A stretch of 64,000 nt of DNA, from the NCBI GenBank assembly GCA_964455525.1, contig CAYVWR010000009.1, forward strand, positions 62,001 through 126,000, read 5' to 3'. This DNA comes from JAFDZV01 sp964455525 (GTDB taxonomy: Bacteria; Bacteroidota; Ignavibacteria; OLB7). Positions 40,965 to 50,315 of this stretch are shown here, one piece after another (the stretch's first letter is position 1; every line of letters begins with the position of its first letter). The translations under genes were made by a program, and so were the position numbers. The notes under the pieces were generated by a model. The model saw only the letters and a list, made by a program, of their open reading frames with translations. It did not search any database and was not told where the DNA came from.

Positions 40965-42035
40965 ATGAATGGTTCAATTCGTCAGCGAGTCCGCCAGGTG
41001 AGCACCCGGCTTTTTGGTGCTGCTGTGGTCGCCATCGTCACCATCGTCCTCCTGCACTACATCCTTGGCATCCCCCCGTCGCCGGATCAGACGATGTGGC
41101 TTGTGATCGGCGTCTGCGCGCTTATCCTGCTTGTCGGGTCGGTTCGGGTAACACGATTTATTGAGAAGATGGCCTATCAGATGGATAGGATCACCGTGGT
41201 ATCGCGCGAGATATCCAGGGGCGATCTGGAACGGAAGATTGATACCGCCGAGATCCCGATCATGGAACTGCGGGAGCTTGCCGATGCCATCAACGCCATG
41301 TCCACCAGGGCAAAACATGATATCGCCGAGATGAAACGGCTGGAACGGGTGCGGAGCGAGTTTCTCGGCAATGTGTCGCACGAACTTCGCACACCGATAT
41401 TCTCGGTGCAGGGATACCTGGAAACGCTGATCGATGGGGCGGTGGACGACCCCGAGGTACGCGACGATTTTCTCCATAAAACACATCAGAACGTCCTCCG
41501 CCTCCACTCGCTTCTCACCGATCTCATCGAGATATCCCGCATCGAATCGGGCGAGATGAAGATGAGCTTCCGCTATTTCAACGCGACCGAGTACGTCCGT
41601 TCCATCATCGACGAACTACGGCCCACGGCCGAGATCGCCGATGCCCGCCTGGAGTTCCGGGTGACCGGCACACACAACCATGGCAATATATCGGTGCTGG
41701 GCGACCGCGAGCGGCTGAAACAGGCGCTTGTCAACCTGATAGTCAATGCGATCAAATACAACCATCCCGGCGGCCTGGTAAGCGTGGAGCTGGAGTCGTG
41801 CGAAGCCGGGGCAATCATCCGCGTATGCGATAGCGGCATCGGCATCCCGAAAGAGGATCTGGGAAGGGTCTTTGAACGCTTCTATCGGGTAAACAAGGAT
41901 CGCTCGCGCGCAGTTGGCGGCAGCGGCCTGGGCCTTGCCATCGTCAAGCATATCATAGAAGCGCACGGCTCCACCGTACAGGTGGAGTCCACGCTGGGCG
42001 AAGGAACAACGTTCAGCTTTATGTTAAAGCGGTGA
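40965..42035 (+). CDS. PhoR-like membrane histidine kinase
   Basis: A 356-residue kinase with two N-terminal helices (about residues 17-34 and 43-62) and no sizeable periplasmic sensor. A HAMP-like segment (about 63-118) precedes HisKA GNVSHELRTPIFSVQGYLET with His139. The HATPase domain has NLIVNAIKYNHPGG, DSGIGIPKEDLG and GSGLGLAIVKHI. It is the likely partner of the upstream PhoB-type regulator. With so small an external domain it may sense within the membrane or through an accessory protein. Confidence 0.93.
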   Translation: MNGSIRQRVRQVSTRLFGAAVVAIVTIVLLHYILGIPPSPDQTMWLVIGVCALILLVGSVRVTRFIEKMAYQMDRITVVSREISRGDLERKIDTAEIPIMELRELADAINAMSTRAKHDIAEMKRLERVRSEFLGNVSHELRTPIFSVQGYLETLIDGAVDDPEVRDDFLHKTHQNVLRLHSLLTDLIEISRIESGEMKMSFRYFNATEYVRSIIDELRPTAEIADARLEFRVTGTHNHGNISVLGDRERLKQALVNLIVNAIKYNHPGGLVSVELESCEAGAIIRVCDSGIGIPKEDLGRVFERFYRVNKDRSRAVGGSGLGLAIVKHIIEAHGSTVQVESTLGEGTTFSFMLKR

Positions 42036-42044
42036 AAGGAACTA

Positions 42045-42599
42045 GTGTATCAGGGCCTGGATGCTGGAATTTCCGGTGTATCGTACGGCCTCGGTAGCAC
42101 GGCAACGAACTACCGACCTTCTCATCAATCCCCTTATCGAGCATCTACCATCGAGACCATCCTCTCTCTTCCAATCATTCCCGGCAGATCGGCTGGGGGG
42201 ATACTGCTGGGAACAGCGGCGGCAGCGATCGCGGGGATCGCCGATGGCAGGCTGCGCCCATCCTATTTTGCAAGCCCGAGCCTCCCGGAGGGTTTTGTGA
42301 TCCGCCATCGATCGGCAGAGCTGGAACTGTGGGAATCCGGCGGGGTCATCACACGGATCATCGTCCGCCAGGGATATACGGGGCGTATCGAGGAGAGGAT
42401 CGGCATCGGCTCGACACTGGCGGAACTGGAGGAGAACGCGGGCGCTCTGGAAATGCAGGATGACGGGACGATACTTCTCCCGGATATTCCCGGCATTTCC
42501 TTTATGATAGATATCCCTGATATCTGCTACGATGAGGATGAGCGAGGTGCGGCGGCTATCATCGCCATCTCCATTTTCTCCCCTCATCGGTGGCCGTGA
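42045..42599 (+). CDS. hypothetical protein linked to the PhoR-like kinase
   Basis: A 184-residue protein of unrecognised family. It starts at GTG (42045) with AAAGGA at a spacing of 4, ten bases after the kinase stop. This close coupling suggests an accessory factor of the two-component system. The N-terminal third is Gly/Ala-rich with a weakly hydrophobic stretch (GGILLGTAAAAIAG). The second half looks beta-rich (LELWESGGVITRIIVRQG, DDGTILLPDIPGISFMIDI), with a GIGSTLAELEE turn typical of small beta domains. No signal peptide is evident. Confidence 0.6.
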   Translation: MYQGLDAGISGVSYGLGSTATNYRPSHQSPYRASTIETILSLPIIPGRSAGGILLGTAAAAIAGIADGRLRPSYFASPSLPEGFVIRHRSAELELWESGGVITRIIVRQGYTGRIEERIGIGSTLAELEENAGALEMQDDGTILLPDIPGISFMIDIPDICYDEDERGAAAIIAISIFSPHRWP

Positions 42600-42632
42600 T
42601 ACGGCAATAACCCCTCAGCCGAAGAGTTCTAA

Positions 42633-42669
42633 TAAAACGGCCGGATGGACATGGATGTCCATCCGGCCG
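42633..42669 (-). terminator. terminator of the patatin-like gene
   Basis: A 15-bp perfect inverted repeat (42638-42652 and 42655-42669; core CGGCCGGATGGACAT) is followed on the minus strand by TTTTATT. It can also act as the 3' stem for the plus-strand gene ending at 42599. Confidence 0.8.
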
Positions 42670-42760
42670 CCGTGCGATCGCAGGTGGTCACGGATTTTTC
42701 ATTGCTTCATCTTTATAAGGGATTTTTTTCGACAGTCTTTCGGCATATCCTCTTTCCGTA

Positions 42761-45487
42761 TCAATCGAACCGATAACCGAACGAGAAATAGGCGATGATG
42801 GGGCCGACGTTGGCCACGGTCGTAGCCGGCATTCTGTTGAGCGTGAAGCTCCGTCCCAGAGCAAAATTTGCTGCGCCAAGCGGCGTGTCAAGGCCGATGC
42901 CGCAACCGATGCCATGCTCCAGATCATTGAGCCTGATTTCGGACGGACGGAGCCAGGTGGAGCCAAGATCATAACGAATGCTCAGATAGGTATCGAAATA
43001 CACCCTTATCGGCATCAGGTAGCGATACTCAAGGCTGGTAAGAAATACCTGGCGCCCCCGCAGTTCATCCTCGCGAAGCCCATACATGCTCCGTTGCCCG
43101 CCGAGCGAAAACTGCTCCAGCAACGGCAGTGTGGCATCGGCAAAACCGAGACGGATCTTGGGATGCAGAAGGTGCCGTTTCGAGAACGACGAATACAGAT
43201 CGGCTTCCATATGGAGCTTGACAAACGACTCATCAGCGCCGAACATCGACTGTGCCGTTTCATAGGAAAGATCCACCACCGTCCCCGAGCTTGCAAATGG
43301 CACCCGATCCTGCGTATCGAATCTGGCACCGAACTTCAGCGTTCCCACATCACGCCATCGTTCATCATCGGCTTTTACCGAGAGATCACGCGTCCCCTGC
43401 CGCTCGTATCGCCCCTCGATGGTAAACAGCCCGAACCGTTCCACCTGGCGTCCGAAGCGGCCTTTGAGGCCAGCCCGCATCTCCCGGTATTCACCGACGA
43501 TATTACGCTGGATGGTCCCGGTGGATGGCTCCACCCAGCGGTTGAACACGTTCACATTACGCAAGCGTCCATAGCCGATCAGCCCGAACGTCCAGTAGGT
43601 GCCATAGATCCTGTTGCTGCGGAAATCCCCCACCAGGCTGCGATCGCGCAGACCGCCCGAGAAACGGATGCCGACGTGGGTTCCCTGCCCAAAGAGATTT
43701 TCCTGTGCCAGCTCCACGCCAAGCTGGGTATAGCGTTCGTTATCGACGCTGGCGGCAAACCGCATCACCGATGTGCTCCGCTCCTTTACGCTCACCACCA
43801 CCTCGATCCCCCCTTCGGGGGCCGGATTGGCATCAAGCCGTACATGGCGGAAATACCCGGTCCGCATCAGCCTGTTGACCCCCTTGCCAGCCTGTTCGGC
43901 ATGGAAGAGATCCCCGATATCGAACTCAAGCTCCCGCTCCACCACAAACCGCGCGCAATGCTCCAGCCCCTCGATCTGTATCTCACGAATCACCCCCTCA
44001 TCAACAAACACATGCAGGTCGCCACTCCGCTCATCGAACGTCGTCGAATCGATCTGGAGGAACGAATAGCCCATCCGCCTGGCATGCCGCAATGCCTGCT
44101 CCGACGCGCTGCGAACGGAATCGGCATTCAACGAAGTCCCGACCAGCCTGGTAAATGCGGAGACAAGCAGGGCGGAGGGCACCCGGTCGAAGCCCTGCCA
44201 GAGAACAGCCCTGACCTGTGGCCCCGGCATCCCGGCGATATGAACACGTGCGCTATCGCCATCATAATCAATCTGGGCGCTCAGGCCACGATATGCACCG
44301 GCGGCGCCAAGCCGGTCCAGGCGCTGCTGAAGCTCTTCCAGATGTATCGAAGGAGGATTATCGGCATAACCGAGCGAGGCCAGAAGGTGGGGATCGGCGC
44401 AGGTGATGCCAAGGTTTCGCAGCGCAGGCTCACTTCTGCTCAGTCTGCCGATCGCCGCCAGCAGCTCCGGCAACACCCGCCGGGCGGCAGCCTCTCCGGA
44501 ATCGATGGCGGCATCTGGATGTAGAAAATCGGTGCCGGTAGTTCTGTTGAGATCGGGAGTGATAACAAAATCCGCAGCCTGCAAACTCTCCTTCCCCTGG
44601 CGTTGCATCATCAATGTCACAACCTGATCGGCAACATTCCAGGGCGCATCAAGCTGTGAGGATTCCTGGAGCGGCGAGGTGGTATTGATAACGATGATGA
44701 AATCGCATCCGAGCTTCTCGGCGACCTCTACCGGAACATTTGCCAGCAGGCCGCCATCGACAAGGAGCATGGAATCCAGGGCCACCGGTGAAAACCGGAG
44801 CGGGACGGTGGCGCTGGCTCGTATCGCAAGCGCCAGATTGCCGCTATCCAGCGTAATGCTCGCCCCACGCACCAGATCGGTTGCAATCGCCCTGTAGCGA
44901 TATTTGAGGTCATCGAACGAACCATTGCCATGATAGACGCCACCCCATACCAGATGCTCCACGAACTCGGTGATGCGAGTCCCGGTCGAGACCGCCTCCG
45001 GCACCACCGGTGTAAGCCCATCGAGGCGAAGCGTTAGAAGGCTTCTATCGTTTTCAAGCTTCTGATCAATAAAAAGCTCGCTGCGCTCGGTCTCTTCGCC
45101 GATGCCGAGCAGAGCCTGCCAGTTGGTACAGCGGACGATGGAGTCGAGATCGGAGGCAGTGTAGCCGCAGGCATACAGCCCGCCGAGCATGGCTCCCATG
45201 CTGGTGCCAACAACGGCATAGATCGGGATACCTGCCTCTTCGAGCACCTTCAAGGCGCCGATCTGGGCAAACCCTCGCGAGCCGCCGCCGCTCAGCACAA
45301 GACCGATCCTGGGAGCACCGGAGACCGGAGTACGGCCGGAAAGATTGCGATGAGCAGGGTATGCCGAGCGCAGGATGATGGAATGGTGCGTGCCCGAAAG
45401 CTCGCTCACCAGAAGCTGAGCGCGTGCAGGCTCCACTGTAACGGACAGCAGGAGAAGGAGTGCCGAGAGAAGCCCTATCCTGAACAC
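42761..45487 (-). CDS. patatin-like phospholipase fused to a POTRA/BamA-type outer-membrane barrel
   Basis: About 908 residues. A signal peptide (FRIGLLSALLLLLSVTVEPARA) is followed by a patatin domain with oxyanion loop SGGGSRG (66-72), nucleophile elbow GTSMG (Ser96) and catalytic LLVDGG (Asp244). POTRA-like modules (LHVFVDEGVIREIQIEG, VVSVKERSTSVMRFAAS) then lead to an Omp85-type barrel ending FSFGYRFD. The layout is that of type Vd autotransporters (PlpD). A secreted or surface lipid hydrolase is therefore likely. No ATG precedes the signal peptide closely, so I used GTG at 45485-45487. Longer in-frame starts would overlap the divergent chaperone gene. Confidence 0.87.
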   Translation of the reverse strand: MFRIGLLSALLLLLSVTVEPARAQLLVSELSGTHHSIILRSAYPAHRNLSGRTPVSGAPRIGLVLSGGGSRGFAQIGALKVLEEAGIPIYAVVGTSMGAMLGGLYACGYTASDLDSIVRCTNWQALLGIGEETERSELFIDQKLENDRSLLTLRLDGLTPVVPEAVSTGTRITEFVEHLVWGGVYHGNGSFDDLKYRYRAIATDLVRGASITLDSGNLALAIRASATVPLRFSPVALDSMLLVDGGLLANVPVEVAEKLGCDFIIVINTTSPLQESSQLDAPWNVADQVVTLMMQRQGKESLQAADFVITPDLNRTTGTDFLHPDAAIDSGEAAARRVLPELLAAIGRLSRSEPALRNLGITCADPHLLASLGYADNPPSIHLEELQQRLDRLGAAGAYRGLSAQIDYDGDSARVHIAGMPGPQVRAVLWQGFDRVPSALLVSAFTRLVGTSLNADSVRSASEQALRHARRMGYSFLQIDSTTFDERSGDLHVFVDEGVIREIQIEGLEHCARFVVERELEFDIGDLFHAEQAGKGVNRLMRTGYFRHVRLDANPAPEGGIEVVVSVKERSTSVMRFAASVDNERYTQLGVELAQENLFGQGTHVGIRFSGGLRDRSLVGDFRSNRIYGTYWTFGLIGYGRLRNVNVFNRWVEPSTGTIQRNIVGEYREMRAGLKGRFGRQVERFGLFTIEGRYERQGTRDLSVKADDERWRDVGTLKFGARFDTQDRVPFASSGTVVDLSYETAQSMFGADESFVKLHMEADLYSSFSKRHLLHPKIRLGFADATLPLLEQFSLGGQRSMYGLREDELRGRQVFLTSLEYRYLMPIRVYFDTYLSIRYDLGSTWLRPSEIRLNDLEHGIGCGIGLDTPLGAANFALGRSFTLNRMPATTVANVGPIIAYFSFGYRFD

Positions 45488-45698
45488 TGTGCTCGAACAA
45501 AAAGGTCGATCGATGTAAAAGGATGGCCCGGAGGTTCTATCTCCAGATGGGGCTGGCGGAAAGAAGAGGTCATCGATGATTTCCGGTAGGATAACGAGAT
45601 GGCCTACACCATATGATTGCAATTCGTCAAGCGAGACGTATATTTGCGATTCGTCTGTGACCTGACATTCCAAAATACAGCTTCCTACCTTCATTTTT

Positions 45699-47858
45699 AT
45701 GGGGATCATGCAAAGTTTCCGGCAGAAGATGCCGGTGGTCGTCATTATTCTAATTGCGACATTCGTAGTTCTCATGGTCCTGGGTGATATTCTTTCACCC
45801 GGAGGCGGCTCCTCGCTCCTCAGTGCTGGCGGCAGAAACGCTGCCGGCCAAGTAAACGGCGAGGAGATCGGTGCACAAGCCTATTACGACCGTGTCAACA
45901 GCATCATCGAGAACCAACGCGCCCAAAATCCTGACGCTCCCATTGACGAAGAGCAGATCCGCGAAGGCGTCTGGATGGCCATGATCGATGAACAACTAAT
46001 CGAGCAGACCGCAAACAAGCTCGGCATCTATATCAGCGATCAGGAGCTTGCGGAGCTTCTGCTGTTTGATCCGCCTCAGGCTCTCAAACAGCAGTTCATG
46101 GACTCCAACGGCGTGTTCCTCCAGAAAGAGTACTTCGATTTCATGCGTGACGTTGATGGGACGCTCTCACGCAATCAGGTGCCACAGGAGCAGATTCAGC
46201 GGATCAAACAGTCGCTGAAAGGATTCGAGGAGGATCTCCGCCGCCAGCTTCTTCGCCAGGCCGTGGAGAATGTGGTCACCGCCTCGGCAATGCCCTCCCC
46301 GGCCGAAGCCCGCACGGCGTTCGATGATCAGCGCGGAAAGGCGTCCGGTAGCTATATCATGATCGATGCAGCTCAAATCCCCGACTCCGCCGTCACGGTC
46401 ACCGACGAGGAAGCACGAAAATATTATGATGCGCACAAGGCGATGTTCCAGCAGACGGCCTCGCGCGAGGTTCGCTACTCTCTGTTCACCCCTGCCCCTT
46501 CCGGCCAGGACTCCATGACGATGACCCGCCGCCTCCGTACGGTTACCGAGGCGCTTCAGCGCTCAACAACCTCGCAGGCCAAGGATTCCGTCTTCCAGAG
46601 TTTTGTCGATCAGTTCGGCAGCGGCAAGTATAATGGTAGCGCCTATACGCCGCTTCAGGATCTCAGCCCGGAACTTCAGAGCGCCTTGCAAGGCTCAGAG
46701 CCGGGTGCAGTGATCGGGCCGGTACGGCTGGCCGATGGCACCTACCTGGTGAATGTGGTGGATGCAAAGGATTCCGGCGAAGTCTTCGTCAAGGCCCAGC
46801 ATATCCTCCTGCGCACCACCGGCACCAACGATGATAGCGTCCGCACCCAGGCCGAGAAGGTTTATCAACGTATCAAGGGCGGGGAGCATTTCGAGACGCT
46901 TGCACAGCAGTTGAGCGCCGATCCCGGCTCCGGCCAGCGTGGTGGTGATCTTGGATACTTCCGTCGCGGTATGATGGTGAAGCCGTTCGAGGATGCTGCC
47001 TTCAGCGCATCGACCGGTTCGCTTGTCGGGCCGATCAAGACCGACTTCGGCTATCATATCATCAAGGTGACCGATCGTTCCACCAGAAGCTATCAGATCC
47101 GCGATCTTCGATTCGACCCACGCGTCTCCAATATCACCAAGAACAACCTTCGTTCCCGTGTACAGCGTTTCCGCGAAACGGTGGCAAAAGGCACGCCGAT
47201 CGACACGCTGGCCTTCCGGGAGAAAGTGCAGGTCCTTGAATCCGGGCCTCTTACCCGTCTACAGCCTGCGGCCGGCTCCATGAAGCTGACCAATTTTGTG
47301 TACGAAGGCAAGGTTGGCGATGTCAGCGAGGTGATCGATCTTCCGGATGGCAGCCTGCTGGTCGGGCAGATCTCCAAGATCAGCAATGCGGGCGTCATGG
47401 ACTTCGCTGGCGCCAAGGAGACGATCCTGGCACGCCTTCGCACGCAGAAGAAGCTTGACCAGCTCAAGAGCAAGGCCGAATCGCTCCGCACGCAGCTTGC
47501 CGCCGGCGATAGCCTCAGCAAGCTCACCTCGATCGACCCATCGGTCCAGCTACGGAGCTTCGCCGATCTTAGCCGTACAGCCCCGTTCCCCGGCGTCGGG
47601 TTCGACTATGCCCTGACCAACAGCGCCTTCAGCCTTCCGCTCGGACAGATCTCGCAGCCGGTTCGTGGCGAACGTGGTTATTATATCGTTACGGTGAACA
47701 ACCGCACCCAGCCGACCGACGAAGAATACGAGGCCGAGCGTGCCAAGTTCGTTCAGGAACTTACAGTGAAGCGTCGCCAGGAGCTTTTCCAGAACTGGCT
47801 GACCAAGATGCGCGAGCGTGCAACGATCGCGGATTACCGTAACCGGAACCAGATGTAA
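45699..47858 (+). CDS. membrane-anchored peptidylprolyl isomerase (PpiD/SurA-like)
   Basis: A 719-residue periplasmic chaperone. One N-terminal helix (about residues 12-30) is followed by a SurA/PpiD chaperone region (NGEEIGAQAYYDRVNSII, IREGVWMAMIDEQLIEQ). A parvulin domain at about 355-455 reads VKAQHILLRTTGTND, LSADPGSGQRGGDLGYFRRG and GYHIIKVTD, and a second, partial PPIase-like region lies nearer the C-terminus. It helps outer-membrane and secreted proteins fold, consistent with the BamA/Skp set at the left end. The start could be ATG at 45699 or 45708. Confidence 0.92.
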   Translation: MGIMQSFRQKMPVVVIILIATFVVLMVLGDILSPGGGSSLLSAGGRNAAGQVNGEEIGAQAYYDRVNSIIENQRAQNPDAPIDEEQIREGVWMAMIDEQLIEQTANKLGIYISDQELAELLLFDPPQALKQQFMDSNGVFLQKEYFDFMRDVDGTLSRNQVPQEQIQRIKQSLKGFEEDLRRQLLRQAVENVVTASAMPSPAEARTAFDDQRGKASGSYIMIDAAQIPDSAVTVTDEEARKYYDAHKAMFQQTASREVRYSLFTPAPSGQDSMTMTRRLRTVTEALQRSTTSQAKDSVFQSFVDQFGSGKYNGSAYTPLQDLSPELQSALQGSEPGAVIGPVRLADGTYLVNVVDAKDSGEVFVKAQHILLRTTGTNDDSVRTQAEKVYQRIKGGEHFETLAQQLSADPGSGQRGGDLGYFRRGMMVKPFEDAAFSASTGSLVGPIKTDFGYHIIKVTDRSTRSYQIRDLRFDPRVSNITKNNLRSRVQRFRETVAKGTPIDTLAFREKVQVLESGPLTRLQPAAGSMKLTNFVYEGKVGDVSEVIDLPDGSLLVGQISKISNAGVMDFAGAKETILARLRTQKKLDQLKSKAESLRTQLAAGDSLSKLTSIDPSVQLRSFADLSRTAPFPGVGFDYALTNSAFSLPLGQISQPVRGERGYYIVTVNNRTQPTDEEYEAERAKFVQELTVKRRQELFQNWLTKMRERATIADYRNRNQM

Positions 47859-47896
47859 GGGCATCACAATCCGGTAGGATACATGGAAGTCATAGG

Positions 47897-47935
47897 TGGG
47901 GAGTGATTCCAAGTGCTTCACTCCCCATTTTTTTT
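47897..47935 (+). terminator. Rho-independent terminator after the PPIase gene
   Basis: A 9-bp perfect stem TGGGGAGTG / CACTCCCCA (47897-47905 and 47919-47927) is followed by a run of eight T. It is a textbook intrinsic terminator. Confidence 0.92.
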
Positions 47936-47976
47936 GAGCGTTTGATTTACGAGAACCGAGAAGGTAATCCAGTTCC

Positions 47977-48726
47977 ATGGATGAGTCGCTGTATCACCTC
48001 CATTATACCCAGGAGGAATCGCACTGGTGGTTCGCCGCCCGCTCCGAGATCGTGCGTGGCATCATCGAGCGCTATGGGAACCTGAAACATGGGGATACGA
48101 TCCTCGATGTTGGCTGCGGCACCGGCGCGATCATGAAGCAACTCTCGAAAGACTACAAGATGGTGGGGCTTGATATGTCCCCTCTTGCAGTAGAGTATAG
48201 TAAACGGCGGGGGCTTACCGATGTCTTCCTGATGCCGGTGCAGGAGTTTCCCCGCAACCGGTACAACGTCAAAGGTGTGCTGCTCCTGGATGTTATCGAG
48301 CATATCGACGACGATGTCGATGTGCTGCGAACCGTACGAGATATCGTTGCGGAGGATGGCCGGGTGATTATCACCGTCCCGGCCTATCGGTGGCTCTGGA
48401 GTGCGCATGATCTTGTGAACCATCACAAACGGCGCTATACTGCCAAAACGCTTCGCGAGACGCTGGACAAGGCAGGTCTGGAGCCGGTGATGATGACCTA
48501 CTACAACACACTCCTGTTCCCGCTGGCCGTGGTGAAAAAATTCATCGGCAAATGGGGAGCCTCCGAAAAAGCATCCGAAGCTGTCGATCAGCCCTCCGGT
48601 TTTGTCAACTCCATCTTCTACTCCATCTTTGCCGCCGAAAAGCGCATCGTCCCCCATGTCTCGCTTCCATTCGGCATCTCGTTGCTGACGGTTGCCAGGC
48701 CCAAGCAGAACAAGGGGAGCGCATAA
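47977..48726 (+). CDS. class I SAM-dependent methyltransferase
   Basis: A 249-residue Rossmann methyltransferase. Motif I is TILDVGCGTGAIM (about residues 41-53), motif II is MVGLDMSPLAVEYSKRRG, and VLLLDVIEHIDDD is the acidic motif IV region. SHWWFAARSEIV near the N-terminus is common in methyltransferases next to glycan or lipid genes. The substrate is unknown; the C-terminal hydrophobic segment may contact membrane lipid. It stands alone between two terminators. Confidence 0.85.
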   Translation: MDESLYHLHYTQEESHWWFAARSEIVRGIIERYGNLKHGDTILDVGCGTGAIMKQLSKDYKMVGLDMSPLAVEYSKRRGLTDVFLMPVQEFPRNRYNVKGVLLLDVIEHIDDDVDVLRTVRDIVAEDGRVIITVPAYRWLWSAHDLVNHHKRRYTAKTLRETLDKAGLEPVMMTYYNTLLFPLAVVKKFIGKWGASEKASEAVDQPSGFVNSIFYSIFAAEKRIVPHVSLPFGISLLTVARPKQNKGSA

Positions 48727-48807
48727 ACCACGCAGCAGAATCGGTTGCGCCCTGACCGTGGGCCGAACACATTCCCGGTGATCGAGAATACAGAGAGCCA
48801 GCAGAAA

Positions 48808-48838
48808 CGGCCGCCCATCCAGCACTGGAGAGCGGCCG
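48808..48838 (-). terminator. hairpin after the LEA14-like lipoprotein gene
   Basis: CGGCCGC / GCGGCCG (48808-48814 and 48832-48838) encloses a second stem TCCA-GTGC-TGGA. On the minus strand it is followed by TTTC. It can serve both convergent genes. Confidence 0.55.
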
Positions 48839-48864
48839 CATGATGTTTCTGGAAAGGGTGTAAC

Positions 48865-49503
48865 CTATGGGTTCGAGAATGCCGTGTTCACGATTGTGAT
48901 ATCGCCAGGATATTCGAACGGTGCCAGCGGAGGAACTTCCGCAGTGACCCTTGCCGTCATCTTCAGACGGGAGCTGGAACCCTGTGCTCCGCCGATCGCA
49001 AGCGCAAGGTTAAGGATGTCGTCGAAGCCACGCTCGCCGAAGAATTTGTAGAGATCCAGGCTCATCGTCACCGGAATGATGGCGGTCTGCCCTCCCCCCG
49101 GTATCTGTAGACGCTGATCGGTAACCCCGCTGATCGTAGGACGATCGTCGATGAGCAGAGTCCAACTGATCTTCCGAAGAAAGAGGCTGGTAGTAGAACC
49201 TCCGGTTGCGCTGTTGGGGTTTTTTGCCGCGACATTCAACGTGAACTGCACCGGCAGCGACTTCTGCGCAAATGCAGCAGTCAGCCGACCAATGTCCATT
49301 AAGCCGATCTGCCCACGGTTTGCAATGCTGCTCACATTAACGCCGTTCAGCGACATATTGTTGACCCCCTCCAGCTTGAACTGAAGCTGTTTAAGGTTGG
49401 CCAGAGCCGTTGGCAGGCCCTTCAGCGCAGCGCAGCCATAGAGCGATCCCCCCAGGATGAGCGCTCCCAGCGCGGAGAGCAGGAGATGTGTTCTGCGTTT
49501 CAT
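48865..49503 (-). CDS. LEA type 2 (LEA14/WHy)-like lipoprotein
   Basis: A 212-residue lipoprotein with lipobox GSLYG-Cys24 after a positively charged signal segment (MKRRTHLLLSALGALIL). The mature part is beta-rich and has the LEA14 pattern: VQFTLNVAAKNPNS, SWTLLIDDRPTISGVT and IPGGGQTAIIPVTMSLDLY. Bacterial LEA14/WHy proteins are linked to desiccation or stress tolerance, but their mechanism is not established. The family assignment is by pattern only. Confidence 0.65.
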   Translation of the reverse strand: MKRRTHLLLSALGALILGGSLYGCAALKGLPTALANLKQLQFKLEGVNNMSLNGVNVSSIANRGQIGLMDIGRLTAAFAQKSLPVQFTLNVAAKNPNSATGGSTTSLFLRKISWTLLIDDRPTISGVTDQRLQIPGGGQTAIIPVTMSLDLYKFFGERGFDDILNLALAIGGAQGSSSRLKMTARVTAEVPPLAPFEYPGDITIVNTAFSNP

Positions 49504-49685
49504 TCTTCTCTGTTTTTTGTATGGATCTACCGGACATCAGCCGATGATCCCGGTAGCAGGTACAATTCATCTATGGTGAAGTTACTCAGAACTTCATCAG
49601 GCTCTGACATCTTCACGCCGAGAAAGGTTTGTGTCGGCATGAATCGCTCCAACAAATCAACAGCCCCATAACTGGAATAGCCCAG

Positions 49686-50270
49686 ATGACCCAGGAAAAT
49701 CCATTCACGCTCTTCGCCGAGATTTTTCACCAAGCTACCGAGGCCGGCATCGTTGAACCAAATGCAATGGCGCTGGCAACCGCCGATGAGGCTGGACGCC
49801 CCTCGGTACGCATAGTGCTTCTGAAAGGATATGATGACGATGGATTCGTCTTCTATACCAATCTGGAAAGCCGTAAGGCAAGCGAGCTTCGTGCCAATCC
49901 GCATGCGGCGCTCTGCTTCTACTGGCAGCCGATCAACCAGCAGATCCGCATCGAAGGGCCGATCGTGCCGGTAAGCGATGCCGAGGCAGATGAGTATTTC
50001 GCCTCCCGCCCACGCGGCAGCCAGATCGGCGCATGGACATCGAAACAGAGCTTGGAGCTTTCCAGCCGCAATGACCTGCTGGAACAGTTTCATCAAACCG
50101 AAACCCGCTTCGATGGGGCATCCATCCCACGCCCCCCCTTCTGGTCCGGGTTCCGCCTTCGCCCGGACCATATCGAGTTCTGGACCGCCGGGGAATTCCG
50201 TCTCCATGATCGCCTCATCTTCGACCGCGAGGAAAACGGCGAATGGCGGACCACCCGATTCTACCCGTAA
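49686..50270 (+). CDS. pdxH: pyridoxamine 5'-phosphate oxidase
   Basis: The FMN enzyme that oxidises pyridoxamine/pyridoxine 5'-phosphate to PLP. The 194-residue protein has PNAMALATADEAGRPSVRIV, LKGYDDDGFVFYTNLESRKA, CFYWQPINQQIRIEG, SRPRGSQIGAWTSKQS and the C-terminal FWSGFRLRPDHIEFW with RLHDR, all typical. The ATG at 49686 fits the family length (E. coli 218); an in-frame ATG at 49629 would add 19 residues. Its neighbours are unrelated. Confidence 0.95.
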   Translation: MTQENPFTLFAEIFHQATEAGIVEPNAMALATADEAGRPSVRIVLLKGYDDDGFVFYTNLESRKASELRANPHAALCFYWQPINQQIRIEGPIVPVSDAEADEYFASRPRGSQIGAWTSKQSLELSSRNDLLEQFHQTETRFDGASIPRPPFWSGFRLRPDHIEFWTAGEFRLHDRLIFDREENGEWRTTRFYP

Positions 50271-50315
50271 CATCGGCGGCGCCCATACCATCCCCGCAGC
50301 GCGGGAGGGCGCTCA

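Noticed and set aside
45488..45775. Longer start for the patatin-like gene
   Set aside because: It would put about 95 residues before the signal peptide and overlap the divergent chaperone gene.
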